A stretch of DNA of 9,262 nt from an uncultured Collinsella sp. Lineage in GTDB: Bacteria > Actinomycetota > Coriobacteriia > Coriobacteriales > Coriobacteriaceae. A program made the translations under genes and the position numbers. How positions within the stretch are numbered: the stretch's first letter is position 1; the number at the start of each line of letters is the position of its first letter. Under the pieces are notes generated by a model that saw nothing but the letters and a program-made list of their open reading frames with translations, was not told the DNA's origin and did not search any database. Of the stretch, positions 1 to 5,443 are shown one piece after another. The stretch lies in assembly GCA_900547855.1 (NCBI GenBank), contig URIK01000074.1, positions 1 through 9,262 on the forward strand, in the 5' to 3' direction.

Positions 1-47
1 CTACACTCGACTAGTCGTCGGCAGCGTCAGATGTGTATAAGAGACAG
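1..47 (+). other. Nextera/Tn5 sequencing adapter (artefact)
   Basis: This is not genomic DNA. Bases 1-6 match the end of the Illumina P5 side, 7-14 (TCGACTAG) sit where the i5 index goes and match the Nextera XT S513 index as I remember it, 15-28 match the read-1 primer site, and 29-47 (AGATGTGTATAAGAGACAG) are the Tn5 mosaic end. Translation across the boundary gives the telltale peptide MYKRQ on the plus strand. Genomic sequence begins at 48. Confidence 0.97.
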
Positions 48-110
48 GGCGGTAACGATGGCGCGGCGAGGCCAGTTGGGACGGTCGTTCATGGAGTATT
101 TGGATGCCAT
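48..110 (-). CDS. N-terminal fragment of a methionyl-tRNA synthetase-like class I tRNA ligase (partial, cut by contig edge)
   Basis: Read on the minus strand, an ATG at 110-108 opens 21 codons that run uninterrupted to the adapter. It is preceded by AAGGAG (complement of 115-120), four bases before the ATG. The peptide ends PRRAIVTA. This resembles the first beta strand of methionyl-tRNA synthetases in actinobacteria, which continues into a GMPYGN..LHFGH nucleotide-binding signature. That signature would lie just beyond the contig edge and cannot be seen here. If right, the enzyme charges tRNA-Met with methionine in the cytoplasm. The gene would be transcribed away from the DUF3267-queH pair. 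The ribosome-binding site and start codon are convincing. The family call rests on about eight residues and is an inference. A competing plus-strand reading of the same DNA exists but lacks support. Confidence 0.55.
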
Positions 111-242
111 GGGACTCCTTCGCATATGGTGAGAGCGCAGCCGGGCGTGGGGCTCGGCGGCGCGGTGGTCAATTCGTGCATATCGTTCGACATTATCGCA
201 CATGCGGACGGGTACGTGGCAGGGGCGCTATCCTAAGATGCT
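111..242. promoter_or_regulatory. Divergent intergenic region with candidate promoters
   Basis: This stretch separates the minus-strand tRNA ligase start from the plus-strand DUF3267 gene and should carry both promoters. On the minus strand, TGCGATAAT (complement of 192-200) is a good extended -10 box, which would leave a leader of roughly 75 nt before the start at 110. No clear -35 box is seen. On the plus strand, TATCCT (229-234) lies 8 nt before the ATG at 243, and no ribosome-binding site is visible. No RNA gene or repeat is recognised. Confidence 0.3.
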
Positions 243-809
243 ATGAATGAGATTTCCAACATACATGCGTTTGAAGACGAGGATTTTCTGCACGCCTGCT
301 TTGTGTGGGGGATGGCCGTGCTTGGCGCATTTGCCGTGTGCCTAGTGCCGGTGTTTATGCTGCTGGGCGGACCCGCGGACCTGGATGCGGCTGACGCGGG
401 CGGCTGGACCACGGTCGTGGGCTGGATAGTCGGCTTGGCTGCGATCTCAATGGCGTCGTTCGCCGTGCACGAGCTGGTGCACGGTGTGTTTTTTAAGCTG
501 CTGGCGCCTGTGGGCGCGAAGGTGACCTTTGGGGCGAATCGCGAGACGGCGATGATCTATGCCTGCGCCGAGGGCGTGGTGTATTCGCGCCGGCGGTACG
601 TGGCAGTTTGCCTGGCACCGACGGTTGTTGTGACGACAGCGTTTGCCCTGGGGTTTGCGTTCTCGGGCTATCCGCTGCTGTGCTACCTGGCGACCGGCTT
701 GCATTTGTCGGGCTGTGTGGGCGACTGGTATTACGTGCGGACCATTTTGCGCGACCGCCGCATTGTCGCCTGCGAGGACACGTCCTTCGGCGTGCGCTTT
801 TTCGGGTGA
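243..809 (+). CDS. DUF3267-family putative zincin membrane metallopeptidase
   Basis: This encodes a 188-residue integral membrane protein. Hydrophobic segments lie at about 20-42, 56-75, 120-142 and 143-160. The key feature is HELVHG at residues 76-81, an HExxH zinc-binding motif at the end of a membrane segment. GDWYYV follows at 160-165, where DUF3267 proteins carry a conserved Gly-Asp that could supply a third metal ligand. The family is described as putative zincin peptidases, but I know of no characterised substrate. Length is typical. The ATG at 243 lacks a Shine-Dalgarno sequence and is close to a TATCCT box, so translation may be leaderless. The next gene, queH, starts 10 bp after the stop, with its ribosome-binding site overlapping this gene's end. 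The two are almost certainly co-transcribed, although no functional link to queuosine is evident. A non-peptidase membrane role cannot be excluded. Confidence 0.82.
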   Translation: MNEISNIHAFEDEDFLHACFVWGMAVLGAFAVCLVPVFMLLGGPADLDAADAGGWTTVVGWIVGLAAISMASFAVHELVHGVFFKLLAPVGAKVTFGANRETAMIYACAEGVVYSRRRYVAVCLAPTVVVTTAFALGFAFSGYPLLCYLATGLHLSGCVGDWYYVRTILRDRRIVACEDTSFGVRFFG

Positions 810-819
810 GGAGATGTCG

Positions 820-1395
820 ATGAAGCCGTTGTTGTTGCACGCCTGCTGTGCGCCGTGCTCGCTTGAGCCGGTCCGCCTGCTGCGCGAGGAAGGGTTTGAG
901 CCCACAATCTGCTGGACAAACCCCAATATTCAGCCGCACGATGAATGGCAGCGGCGTTTGGACGAGCTGCGCCGGTGGTGTGCCGATGGCGACATCGAGC
1001 TTATCGAAGCGGGGGAGGACCGGGAGCGCTGGGAGGCCGGCGTGGCCCCGCTGGGCGCCGATCGAGCCCGTCGCTGTCGCGCATGCTATGCCCTGCGTCT
1101 GGCCGAGGCGTGCCGTGTGGCCCAGGAGCGCGGGTTTGAGTTTGTGGGCACGACGCTCGCCGTCTCGCCGTATCAGCTGTTCGACACCTGCAATGACGTG
1201 CTCGAGCGCTCGGCGGCGGCACATGGGCTCACCCCGGTGATTCGCGATTTTCGCCCGTATTACCCCGAGGCGACGCGTCGCTCGCGCGAGCTGGGTATGT
1301 ATCGGCAGAATTACTGCGGCTGCCGATTCTCGGCCGTCGAGGCGGCCATGGACCGCGCTCGCATCCGCGACGAGCGCAAAGCGTCCAAAAAGTAG
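820..1395 (+). CDS. queH: Epoxyqueuosine reductase QueH
   Basis: QueH (DUF208 family) catalyses the final step of queuosine synthesis, reducing epoxyqueuosine to queuosine at the wobble position of tRNAs with GUN anticodons. It replaces the cobalamin-dependent QueG. The 191-residue protein has the family hallmarks: HACCAPC at 7-13 (Cys9, Cys10, Cys13), a CxxC at Cys86/Cys89, RPYYPE at 145-150, and NYCGC near the C-terminus (Cys166, Cys168). These cysteines are expected to bind the iron-sulphur cluster and the adjacent iron. I chose ATG 820 because AGGAG (809-813) lies 6 nt upstream; the in-frame ATG at 814 directly abuts it. The longer open frame back to 643 overlaps the DUF3267 gene and has no family similarity there. 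The gene follows DUF3267 by 10 bp and precedes queA, which makes its substrate. Length and motifs look complete. Confidence 0.93.
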   Translation: MKPLLLHACCAPCSLEPVRLLREEGFEPTICWTNPNIQPHDEWQRRLDELRRWCADGDIELIEAGEDRERWEAGVAPLGADRARRCRACYALRLAEACRVAQERGFEFVGTTLAVSPYQLFDTCNDVLERSAAAHGLTPVIRDFRPYYPEATRRSRELGMYRQNYCGCRFSAVEAAMDRARIRDERKASKK

Positions 1396-1459
1396 TTCTT
1401 TTGAGCTGGCAGCCTGCTAGGATGTAGAACGGACTTTGGCTATATAAGGAGTATCCGAC
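1396..1459 (+). promoter_or_regulatory. Candidate queA promoter and ribosome-binding site
   Basis: The 64-bp gap between queH and queA contains CTAGGATG at 1417-1424. Its TAGGAT core (1418-1423) fits an actinobacterial TANNNT -10 box. No convincing -35 box is present, although TTCTTT lies at a suitable distance (1396-1401). AAGGAG at 1446-1451 lies 8 nt before the GTG at 1460 and decides that start. There is no intrinsic terminator after queH, so read-through from upstream is also likely. I see no preQ1 riboswitch fold. Confidence 0.4.
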
Positions 1460-2677
1460 GTGTCTATGCGTACCGATGATTTTGACTACAACCTTCCTGA
1501 GGAACTGATTGCCCAGGCTCCTGCCGAGCCGCGCGACTCCTGCCGCCTGCTGGTGGTGGATCGCAAGGGCTCCCAGGCGGGAACGCCGCTGGAGCACGGC
1601 GGTACCGTTGAGCACCGCATCTTCCGCGACATCATCGACTATATCGAGCCTGGCGATGTGCTCGTCATCAACAAGACGCGCGTGATGCCGGCCCGCCTGA
1701 TCGGTCGCAAGGAGGGCTCGGGCGGCGTGGTCGAGACGCTGCTGCTCAAGCGCCGCGAAGATGTTGACCCGCTGGGCCACGTTTGGGAGTGCCTGGTCAA
1801 GCCGGGTAAGCGCCTGAAGCCCGGTGCTCAGATTGAGTATCGCGCCGGTGGCGCCCATGCGCCCGAGGGGGCTCCCGTGGTGCTGACGGCCGAGGTCATC
1901 GACTTTGTCACCGATAGCCGCGGCGGCCGCCTGGTGCGTTTTGAGCCGGCCGGTTGCAATGCCGCCGGCGAGCCGCGCACGCTCGACGAGGCCATCCATG
2001 CTGCCGGCCACGTGCCGCTGCCGCCCTACATTACCGATTACGAGGGCGATCCCGAGAAGTACCAGACCGTCTACGCCATGAAGGAGGAGCACTCGGCTGC
2101 AGCTCCCACGGCGGGTCTGCACTTTACTCCCGAGCTCATGGCCGCTATCGAGGCCAAGGGTGCGAAGTTTGCCGCCGTCGAGCTCGAGGTGGGCATCGAT
2201 ACCTTCCGCTTGGTGGAGGAGGACGACCCCACGCAGCACGTCATGCACACCGAGCGCTACCACGTGTCGCAGGAAGTTGTCGACGCCGTGCACAAGGCCA
2301 AGGCCGAGGGTCATCGTGTGATCGCCGTCGGCACCACCGCGGTGCGCTCGCTCGAGAGCGCGTTTGACGCGGACGCGCCGGTGTCCGATCCGGCTGTGAC
2401 GGCGCGCTATTTTGAGGGCCGCGAGGACGGGGCCGACACGCTCGGCCGCGGCGACATCGTGGTGCGCGAGAACGCGACAACGCAGCTCTACCTCATGCCC
2501 GGCTCGACCTATCACGTGGTCGACGCGCTGATCACGAACTTCCACGTGCCGCGCTCCACGCTCATGATGCTCGTGAGCGCGCTTGCCACCCGCGACCAGA
2601 TCATGGATGCCTACGCCGCCGCCATCGAGGAGCGCTACCGCTTCTTCAGCTTTGGCGACGCCATGCTCATTTGTTAG
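1460..2677 (+). CDS. queA: S-adenosylmethionine:tRNA ribosyltransferase-isomerase QueA
   Basis: QueA transfers and isomerises the ribosyl part of S-adenosylmethionine onto 7-aminomethyl-7-deazaguanine at position 34 of tRNA, giving epoxyqueuosine. The 405-residue protein has the family signatures in order: FDYNLPEELIAQ (8-19), the GDVLVINKTRVMPARL block (65-80), PLPPYI (186-191), the highly conserved PTAGLHFT (216-223), VGIDTFR (244-250), VGTTAVRSLES (290-300), a DALITNFHVPRSTLMMLVSA block (355-374), and the C-terminal YRFFSFGDAMLI (393-404). It is longer than the E. coli enzyme (about 356 residues). Extra sequence around 130-175 and 300-330 is probably lineage-specific loops, since all core blocks are intact. 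The start is a GTG; the ATG two codons later is too far from AAGGAG (1446-1451). Together with queH just upstream, it forms the end of the queuosine pathway. The preQ1 synthesis genes are not in this window. Confidence 0.96.
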   Translation: MSMRTDDFDYNLPEELIAQAPAEPRDSCRLLVVDRKGSQAGTPLEHGGTVEHRIFRDIIDYIEPGDVLVINKTRVMPARLIGRKEGSGGVVETLLLKRREDVDPLGHVWECLVKPGKRLKPGAQIEYRAGGAHAPEGAPVVLTAEVIDFVTDSRGGRLVRFEPAGCNAAGEPRTLDEAIHAAGHVPLPPYITDYEGDPEKYQTVYAMKEEHSAAAPTAGLHFTPELMAAIEAKGAKFAAVELEVGIDTFRLVEEDDPTQHVMHTERYHVSQEVVDAVHKAKAEGHRVIAVGTTAVRSLESAFDADAPVSDPAVTARYFEGREDGADTLGRGDIVVRENATTQLYLMPGSTYHVVDALITNFHVPRSTLMMLVSALATRDQIMDAYAAAIEERYRFFSFGDAMLIC

Positions 2678-2703
2678 TTACGCGGTTCTACGAACCGCGT
2701 AAC
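2677..2703. repeat. Perfect 12-bp inverted repeat abutting the queA stop
   Basis: GTTACGCGGTTC (2677-2688) and GAACCGCGTAAC (2692-2703) are perfect reverse complements separated by TAC. The left arm begins with the last base of the queA stop codon. The hairpin would be very stable, but no T-run follows, so it is not a classic intrinsic terminator. It may protect the mRNA 3' end or be a dispersed palindromic element. Confidence 0.8.
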
Positions 2704-2716
2704 GGCTCGACGCTGC

Positions 2717-2815
2717 GCGGGCCGCATTTGGACAATCTGACGTTCAACTTCAAGGGCGCGACCAAAAGGTCAGTGCCCTTTCGTTTCGCGTCACCTTGTC
2801 ACAAATGCGACCCGC
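2717..2815. repeat. Long imperfect inverted repeat with AAAA loop
   Basis: A 99-nt stretch folds on itself around an AAAA loop (2764-2767). Matching blocks, from outside in, are GCGGG with CCCGC (2717-2721/2811-2815), CGCATTTG with CAAATGCG (2723-2730/2802-2809), GACAA with TTGTC (2731-2735/2796-2800), TGACG with CGTCA (2738-2742/2789-2793), AAGGGC with GCCCTT (2752-2757/2775-2780), and GACC with GGTC (2760-2763/2768-2771). Mismatched bulges lie between blocks. No gene function is evident. It may be a dispersed palindromic repeat or the structured 3' end of the queA transcript. Confidence 0.75.
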
Positions 2816-2847
2816 TCGCTGGCGTTGCCAATACATCGACGTTGTCG

Positions 2848-2909
2848 GAGTAGTCATTGGGGACGTTCTTAAACGACTAGTCATTCAAGAACGTCCCTAA
2901 TGACTACTC
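2848..2909. repeat. 23-bp-arm inverted repeat with nested direct repeat
   Basis: The left arm (2848-2870) and right arm (2887-2909) are reverse complements apart from one position that becomes a G-U pair in RNA. A 16-nt loop (2871-2886) separates them. The arms include GGGGACGTTCTT and AAGAACGTCCCT. The loop contains another copy of TAGTCATT (2878-2885), identical to 2851-2858 in the left arm, with AATGACTA (2899-2906) opposite. No T-run follows. This looks like a palindromic repeat or nested recombination/insertion footprint; its identity is unknown to me. Confidence 0.75.
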
Positions 2910-2975
2910 AATGGCTATTGCGCACATGGCTCGCATGACAGTTGTCTCTTTTATGTTTCCTTTAGCCGTCGCTGT

Positions 2976-3006
2976 CTAGGATGGGGGTTAGTCGATAGGA
3001 AGGGAG
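2976..3006 (+). promoter_or_regulatory. Candidate promoter -10 and ribosome-binding site of the exporter gene
   Basis: CTAGGATG (2976-2983) matches exactly the octamer before queA, and its TAGGAT core is a plausible TANNNT -10 box, which would start transcription near 2989. AGGAAGGGAG (2997-3006) is a strong ribosome-binding site 7 nt before ATG 3014. A clear -35 box is not visible; the upstream sequence is T-rich (2947-2963). Confidence 0.4.
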
Positions 3007-3013
3007 CACCGGG

Positions 3014-4582
3014 ATGGACGATGCGAGCGAGCGCGCAATCGAAGAGGACATGCTCGATCAGTTCAATTACTTTGATGATGAGGACGAGGAGCTGATCGAC
3101 CGTCGCGAGCCAGCGCCGCTTGATTCCTTTGATCTGGTCGATGAAGAGGCTGATGAGGTTGAGGACGAATCAACGGAGCCCCCACAGTCTTCGCGCCTTA
3201 ACTCGCTGCTTTCGAGAGCCCCCATGCACCACGGTGTTCGTGCCGGCGCGCTCCATATGAAAACTGACTGGCACCAGATCGTGACGGCAGGCGATGAACT
3301 TGCCGTCGATGCGCCGCTCACCGATAAGTCGTCCATCATCTGCCGCGTCGGTATGCTTATGCTCGCGAGCGGAACGGGTGCCTGGCGTGTACGCGATACC
3401 ATGAATCGAGTCGCCGCCGTACTCGGTGTCACCATCCACGTCGACTTGAGTCTTCTATCGTTTGAGTGTACCTGCATCGAAGATGGTCACTGCTTTAACG
3501 AGGTCGTCAGCCTGCCGACAACCGGCGTCAATACTCATCGCATTTGGATGATGGAGAGTTTCCTCAAGGAAATCGAGACCTATGGTCGTCGCTTCACGGT
3601 GCACGAGTATCACGAGATGCTCAAGACCGTTGAGAGTTCAAAACCTGATTACGCGCCTTGGCAACAGGGCCTTGCGGCGGCCTGCGCCTGTGGCGCCTTC
3701 GTCTTTTTGCTCGGCGGCGGCCCTATCGAGATGGCATGCGCGTTCGTGGGCGCGGGTGTCGGCAACTTTGCCCGCTCCCATATTCTCAGGCAAGGCCTTG
3801 GTCAGTTCAGCGCGCTGACGACCGGTGTTGCGCTCGCTTGCGTTTCGTATCTGCTGGCATTGCTCGGCCTTGGCCAGGTCATACCGGGGGCAATGTCGCA
3901 CCAAGAAGGCTATATCGGCGCCATGCTCTTTGTGATTCCCGGCTTTCCGCTCATTACGGCAGGCCTTGACATCGCTAAGCTCGACATGCGAAGCGGCATC
4001 GAGCGCCTTTCATATGCCGTATCGATTATTGTGATGGCGACCCTCGTAGGTTGGATGGTTGCCGAGTGTGTTGGCCTGGCGCCGGACGACTTTGCGCCGC
4101 TCGGCCTTTCGCCGCTTGCTCTTACGCTCCTGCGCGTGGTGATGAGCTTCGTTGGCGTATTCGGCTTCTCGGTGATGTTCAACAGCCCGGTAAAGATGGC
4201 CGCGGCAGCTGGGTTGATCGGCGCCGTGTCCAATACTCTGCGTCTGACCCTTGTCGATGCGCCGACGATGATTCCCTTCCTGGGCCTCAGCACGGGAATG
4301 CCTCCCGAGGCGGCAGCGTTTATCGGCGCGCTCGTATCGGGTCTGCTGGCAAGCTTGGCCGAAGTCAAGCTCACCTACCCGCGCATCGCCCTCACGGTGC
4401 CTTCGATTGTCATTATGGTGCCGGGCTTGTATCTGTATCGCTCGATGTATTACATGTGCACCTTCGACACGGTCAATATGCTCGGCTGGTTTGTGCGCGC
4501 AGTGCTCATCGTAGCGTTTCTGCCCGTTGGACTGGGTGTGGCGCGTACGCTCACCGACCCTCGCTGGCGCCACACCAGCTAA
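3014..4582 (+). CDS. ThrE-family threonine/serine exporter
   Basis: This 522-residue membrane protein matches the two-part ThrE family, whose Corynebacterium member exports threonine and serine using the proton gradient. Residues about 108-210 form the soluble part of the first domain, including the ASGTGAWRVRDTMNRVAAVLG-like block (118-138). Membrane segments follow from about 217 to 350. GFPLITAGLDIAKLDMRSGI (310-329) is the family's characteristic loop. The second domain (ThrE_2-like, about 368-510) contains PFLGLSTGMPPEAAAF (421-436) and the VPSIVIMVPGLYLYRSMYY block (462-480). I count roughly ten membrane helices. Residues 1-60 are a strongly acidic, probably disordered cytoplasmic extension. 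The start is supported by AGGAAGGGAG seven bases upstream. The gene stands alone between two repeat-rich regions. The family call is secure; the exact substrate is inferred. Confidence 0.9.
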   Translation: MDDASERAIEEDMLDQFNYFDDEDEELIDRREPAPLDSFDLVDEEADEVEDESTEPPQSSRLNSLLSRAPMHHGVRAGALHMKTDWHQIVTAGDELAVDAPLTDKSSIICRVGMLMLASGTGAWRVRDTMNRVAAVLGVTIHVDLSLLSFECTCIEDGHCFNEVVSLPTTGVNTHRIWMMESFLKEIETYGRRFTVHEYHEMLKTVESSKPDYAPWQQGLAAACACGAFVFLLGGGPIEMACAFVGAGVGNFARSHILRQGLGQFSALTTGVALACVSYLLALLGLGQVIPGAMSHQEGYIGAMLFVIPGFPLITAGLDIAKLDMRSGIERLSYAVSIIVMATLVGWMVAECVGLAPDDFAPLGLSPLALTLLRVVMSFVGVFGFSVMFNSPVKMAAAAGLIGAVSNTLRLTLVDAPTMIPFLGLSTGMPPEAAAFIGALVSGLLASLAEVKLTYPRIALTVPSIVIMVPGLYLYRSMYYMCTFDTVNMLGWFVRAVLIVAFLPVGLGVARTLTDPRWRHTS

Positions 4583-4591
4583 TTGATACAA

Positions 4592-4685
4592 GGGGGACAG
4601 GTTACTTTGCACCAAATGAGTTGCGGTGAAATAGGGACTGAATTGCTGCTTAAAGGGTCAAAACAGTCCGTATTCCACCGCAACT
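4592..4685. repeat. Inverted repeat with adjacent GGGGGACAGGTTACTTTG tag
   Basis: After the exporter stop, GGGGGACAGGTTACTTTG (4592-4609) precedes an inverted repeat whose 22-nt arms (4619-4640 and 4664-4685) match at 20 of 22 positions, around a 23-nt loop (4641-4663). The arms begin AGTTGCGGTG and end CACCGCAACT. There is no T-run after the right arm, so it is a poor terminator. From memory, GGGGACAGGT-type tags occur near REP-associated (IS200-like) transposase genes in many bacteria; whether this is such a remnant is inference. Confidence 0.7.
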
Positions 4686-4736
4686 TATGGGGTCGGGGGA
4701 TTATCGGTGCCCTGCATCTTCATAAACTCAACGCTT

Positions 4737-4764
4737 ACGAAGCGCATGCGTTTCGTGCTAGGCT
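4737..4764 (+). promoter_or_regulatory. Near-perfect 20-bp palindrome beside a -10-like box
   Basis: ACGAAGCGCA (4737-4746) and TGCGTTTCGT (4747-4756) are reverse complements except for one symmetric pair. Two bases later comes TAGGCT (4759-4764), a TANNNT -10-like box resembling the TAGGAT boxes before queA and the exporter gene. The palindrome covers the -35 to -10 spacer, as an operator would. No regulator gene is nearby. The promoter assignment is inferred. Confidence 0.4.
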
Positions 4765-4801
4765 GGTTCCACCACATAAGTAGTCGCAGACGCGCGTACC
4801 A

Positions 4802-4850
4802 CGGGCGGGCGAGATGAAGTTCCAACAGCTCCATCTTGCCCGCCCGTTTT
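4802..4850 (+). terminator. Intrinsic terminator or leader attenuator upstream of the DUF2798 gene
   Basis: CGGGCGGGCGAGATG (4802-4816) pairs with CATCTTGCCCGCCCG (4832-4846), with a single G-U pair, around a 15-nt loop and followed at once by TTTT (4847-4850). This is a strong plus-strand intrinsic terminator; the minus strand has no T-run. It lies 220 bp after the exporter stop and only 44 bp before the DUF2798 start, and downstream of TAGGCT (4759-4764). It may end the exporter transcript, end a short RNA of about 80 nt, or act as an attenuator in the DUF2798 leader. Confidence 0.75.
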
Positions 4851-4894
4851 GTTGCGTGGCGCCGCGGTACAACACAGAGAGGAATCTGCCCTTT

Positions 4895-5443
4895 ATGCCT
4901 ATCAACAAACGAGAGAGCCTGCTGTTCACCTTTATCATGTGCTTTTGCATGGTGCTCTGGATGAGCATCTACAACGTTGCCCTGCAGCACGGGGCCATCA
5001 ACGGCGAGGTCGTTGCCACTGCGTGGCTCGGCTTCCCCGTTGCCTACATTTTTGCCATGTGCTGCGACTGGTTCGTCGCCAGCCCGCTCGCCAAGGGTTT
5101 CGCCTTTAAGTACTTGGTCACGCCGGGCAAGAGCTCGCCACTTGCCATGACGCTCGCCGTCAGCTCCTGCATGGTCGTTCCCATGGTCATCATCATGTCG
5201 CTGTACGGTGCCTGTGAGGGTCTGACGCACATGCCCGGCGGCATCCTTGCGAACCTGTATTCCGTGCCCGCGATCTGGATGATCAACATCCCGCATAATT
5301 TTGTGATGGCGCTGCCGTGGAACCTTTTGGTAGCCGGTCCGATTTCCCGCTTCGTCTTCCGTCGCGCCTTCCCTGTGGGGACGGTTTTCGAGGAGGAGCA
5401 TGCCGAACTCTTGGAGCAGGCTATGGCTCCTGAGTGCGAGTAG
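4895..5443 (+). CDS. DUF2798-family membrane protein
   Basis: This is a small four-helix membrane protein of 182 residues. The DUF2798 pattern is clear: an N-terminal MPINKRESLLFTFIMCFCMV-like start, then a YNVALQHG block (26-33), membrane segments at about 9-29, 43-62, 85-108 and 124-148, and the second-half motif NFVMALPWNLLVAGPISRFV (about 134-153). The family has two related halves of two helices each; no function is established that I know of. I prefer ATG 4895 because GAGAGGAA (4877-4884) lies upstream and family similarity begins there. The longer frame from ATG 4814 would start inside the 4802-4846 hairpin without a ribosome-binding site. The terminator-like hairpin in its leader suggests conditional expression. 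It is not close enough to its neighbours to imply an operon. Confidence 0.85.
   Translation: MPINKRESLLFTFIMCFCMVLWMSIYNVALQHGAINGEVVATAWLGFPVAYIFAMCCDWFVASPLAKGFAFKYLVTPGKSSPLAMTLAVSSCMVVPMVIIMSLYGACEGLTHMPGGILANLYSVPAIWMINIPHNFVMALPWNLLVAGPISRFVFRRAFPVGTVFEEEHAELLEQAMAPECE

Noticed and set aside
49..132. Plus-strand frame that reads like the C-terminus of an upstream gene (ends in LLRIW)
   Set aside because: It is open only because the contig begins there. The minus strand has a ribosome-binding site, a start codon and a tRNA-ligase-like peptide over the same bases.
33..236. 67-residue plus-strand ORF starting MYKRQ
   Set aside because: Its start codon and first five codons lie in the Tn5 adapter; the rest overlaps the minus-strand gene start and the intergenic region.
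643..819. Upstream extension of queH to ATG 643
   Set aside because: It lies inside the DUF3267 gene in another frame, lacks family similarity, and ATG 820 has a properly spaced AGGAG.
1396..1459. preQ1 riboswitch before queA
   Set aside because: I looked for the short H-type pseudoknot and its A-rich tail and found neither; queA acts after preQ1 and is rarely controlled this way.
1229..2545. 438-residue minus-strand ORF
   Set aside because: It is the antisense shadow of queA, produced by high third-position GC; its sequence is low-complexity and without recognisable domains.
2671..2853. 60-residue ORF after queA
   Set aside because: It overlaps the queA stop, lies entirely within two hairpin repeats, and has no ribosome-binding site.
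4583..4783. 66-residue ORF after the exporter gene
   Set aside because: It crosses the inverted repeat and the palindrome, and its composition does not look coding.
4814..4894. 27-residue N-terminal extension of the DUF2798 protein
   Set aside because: The ATG at 4814 sits in the left arm of the terminator hairpin, has no ribosome-binding site, and family similarity starts at 4895.
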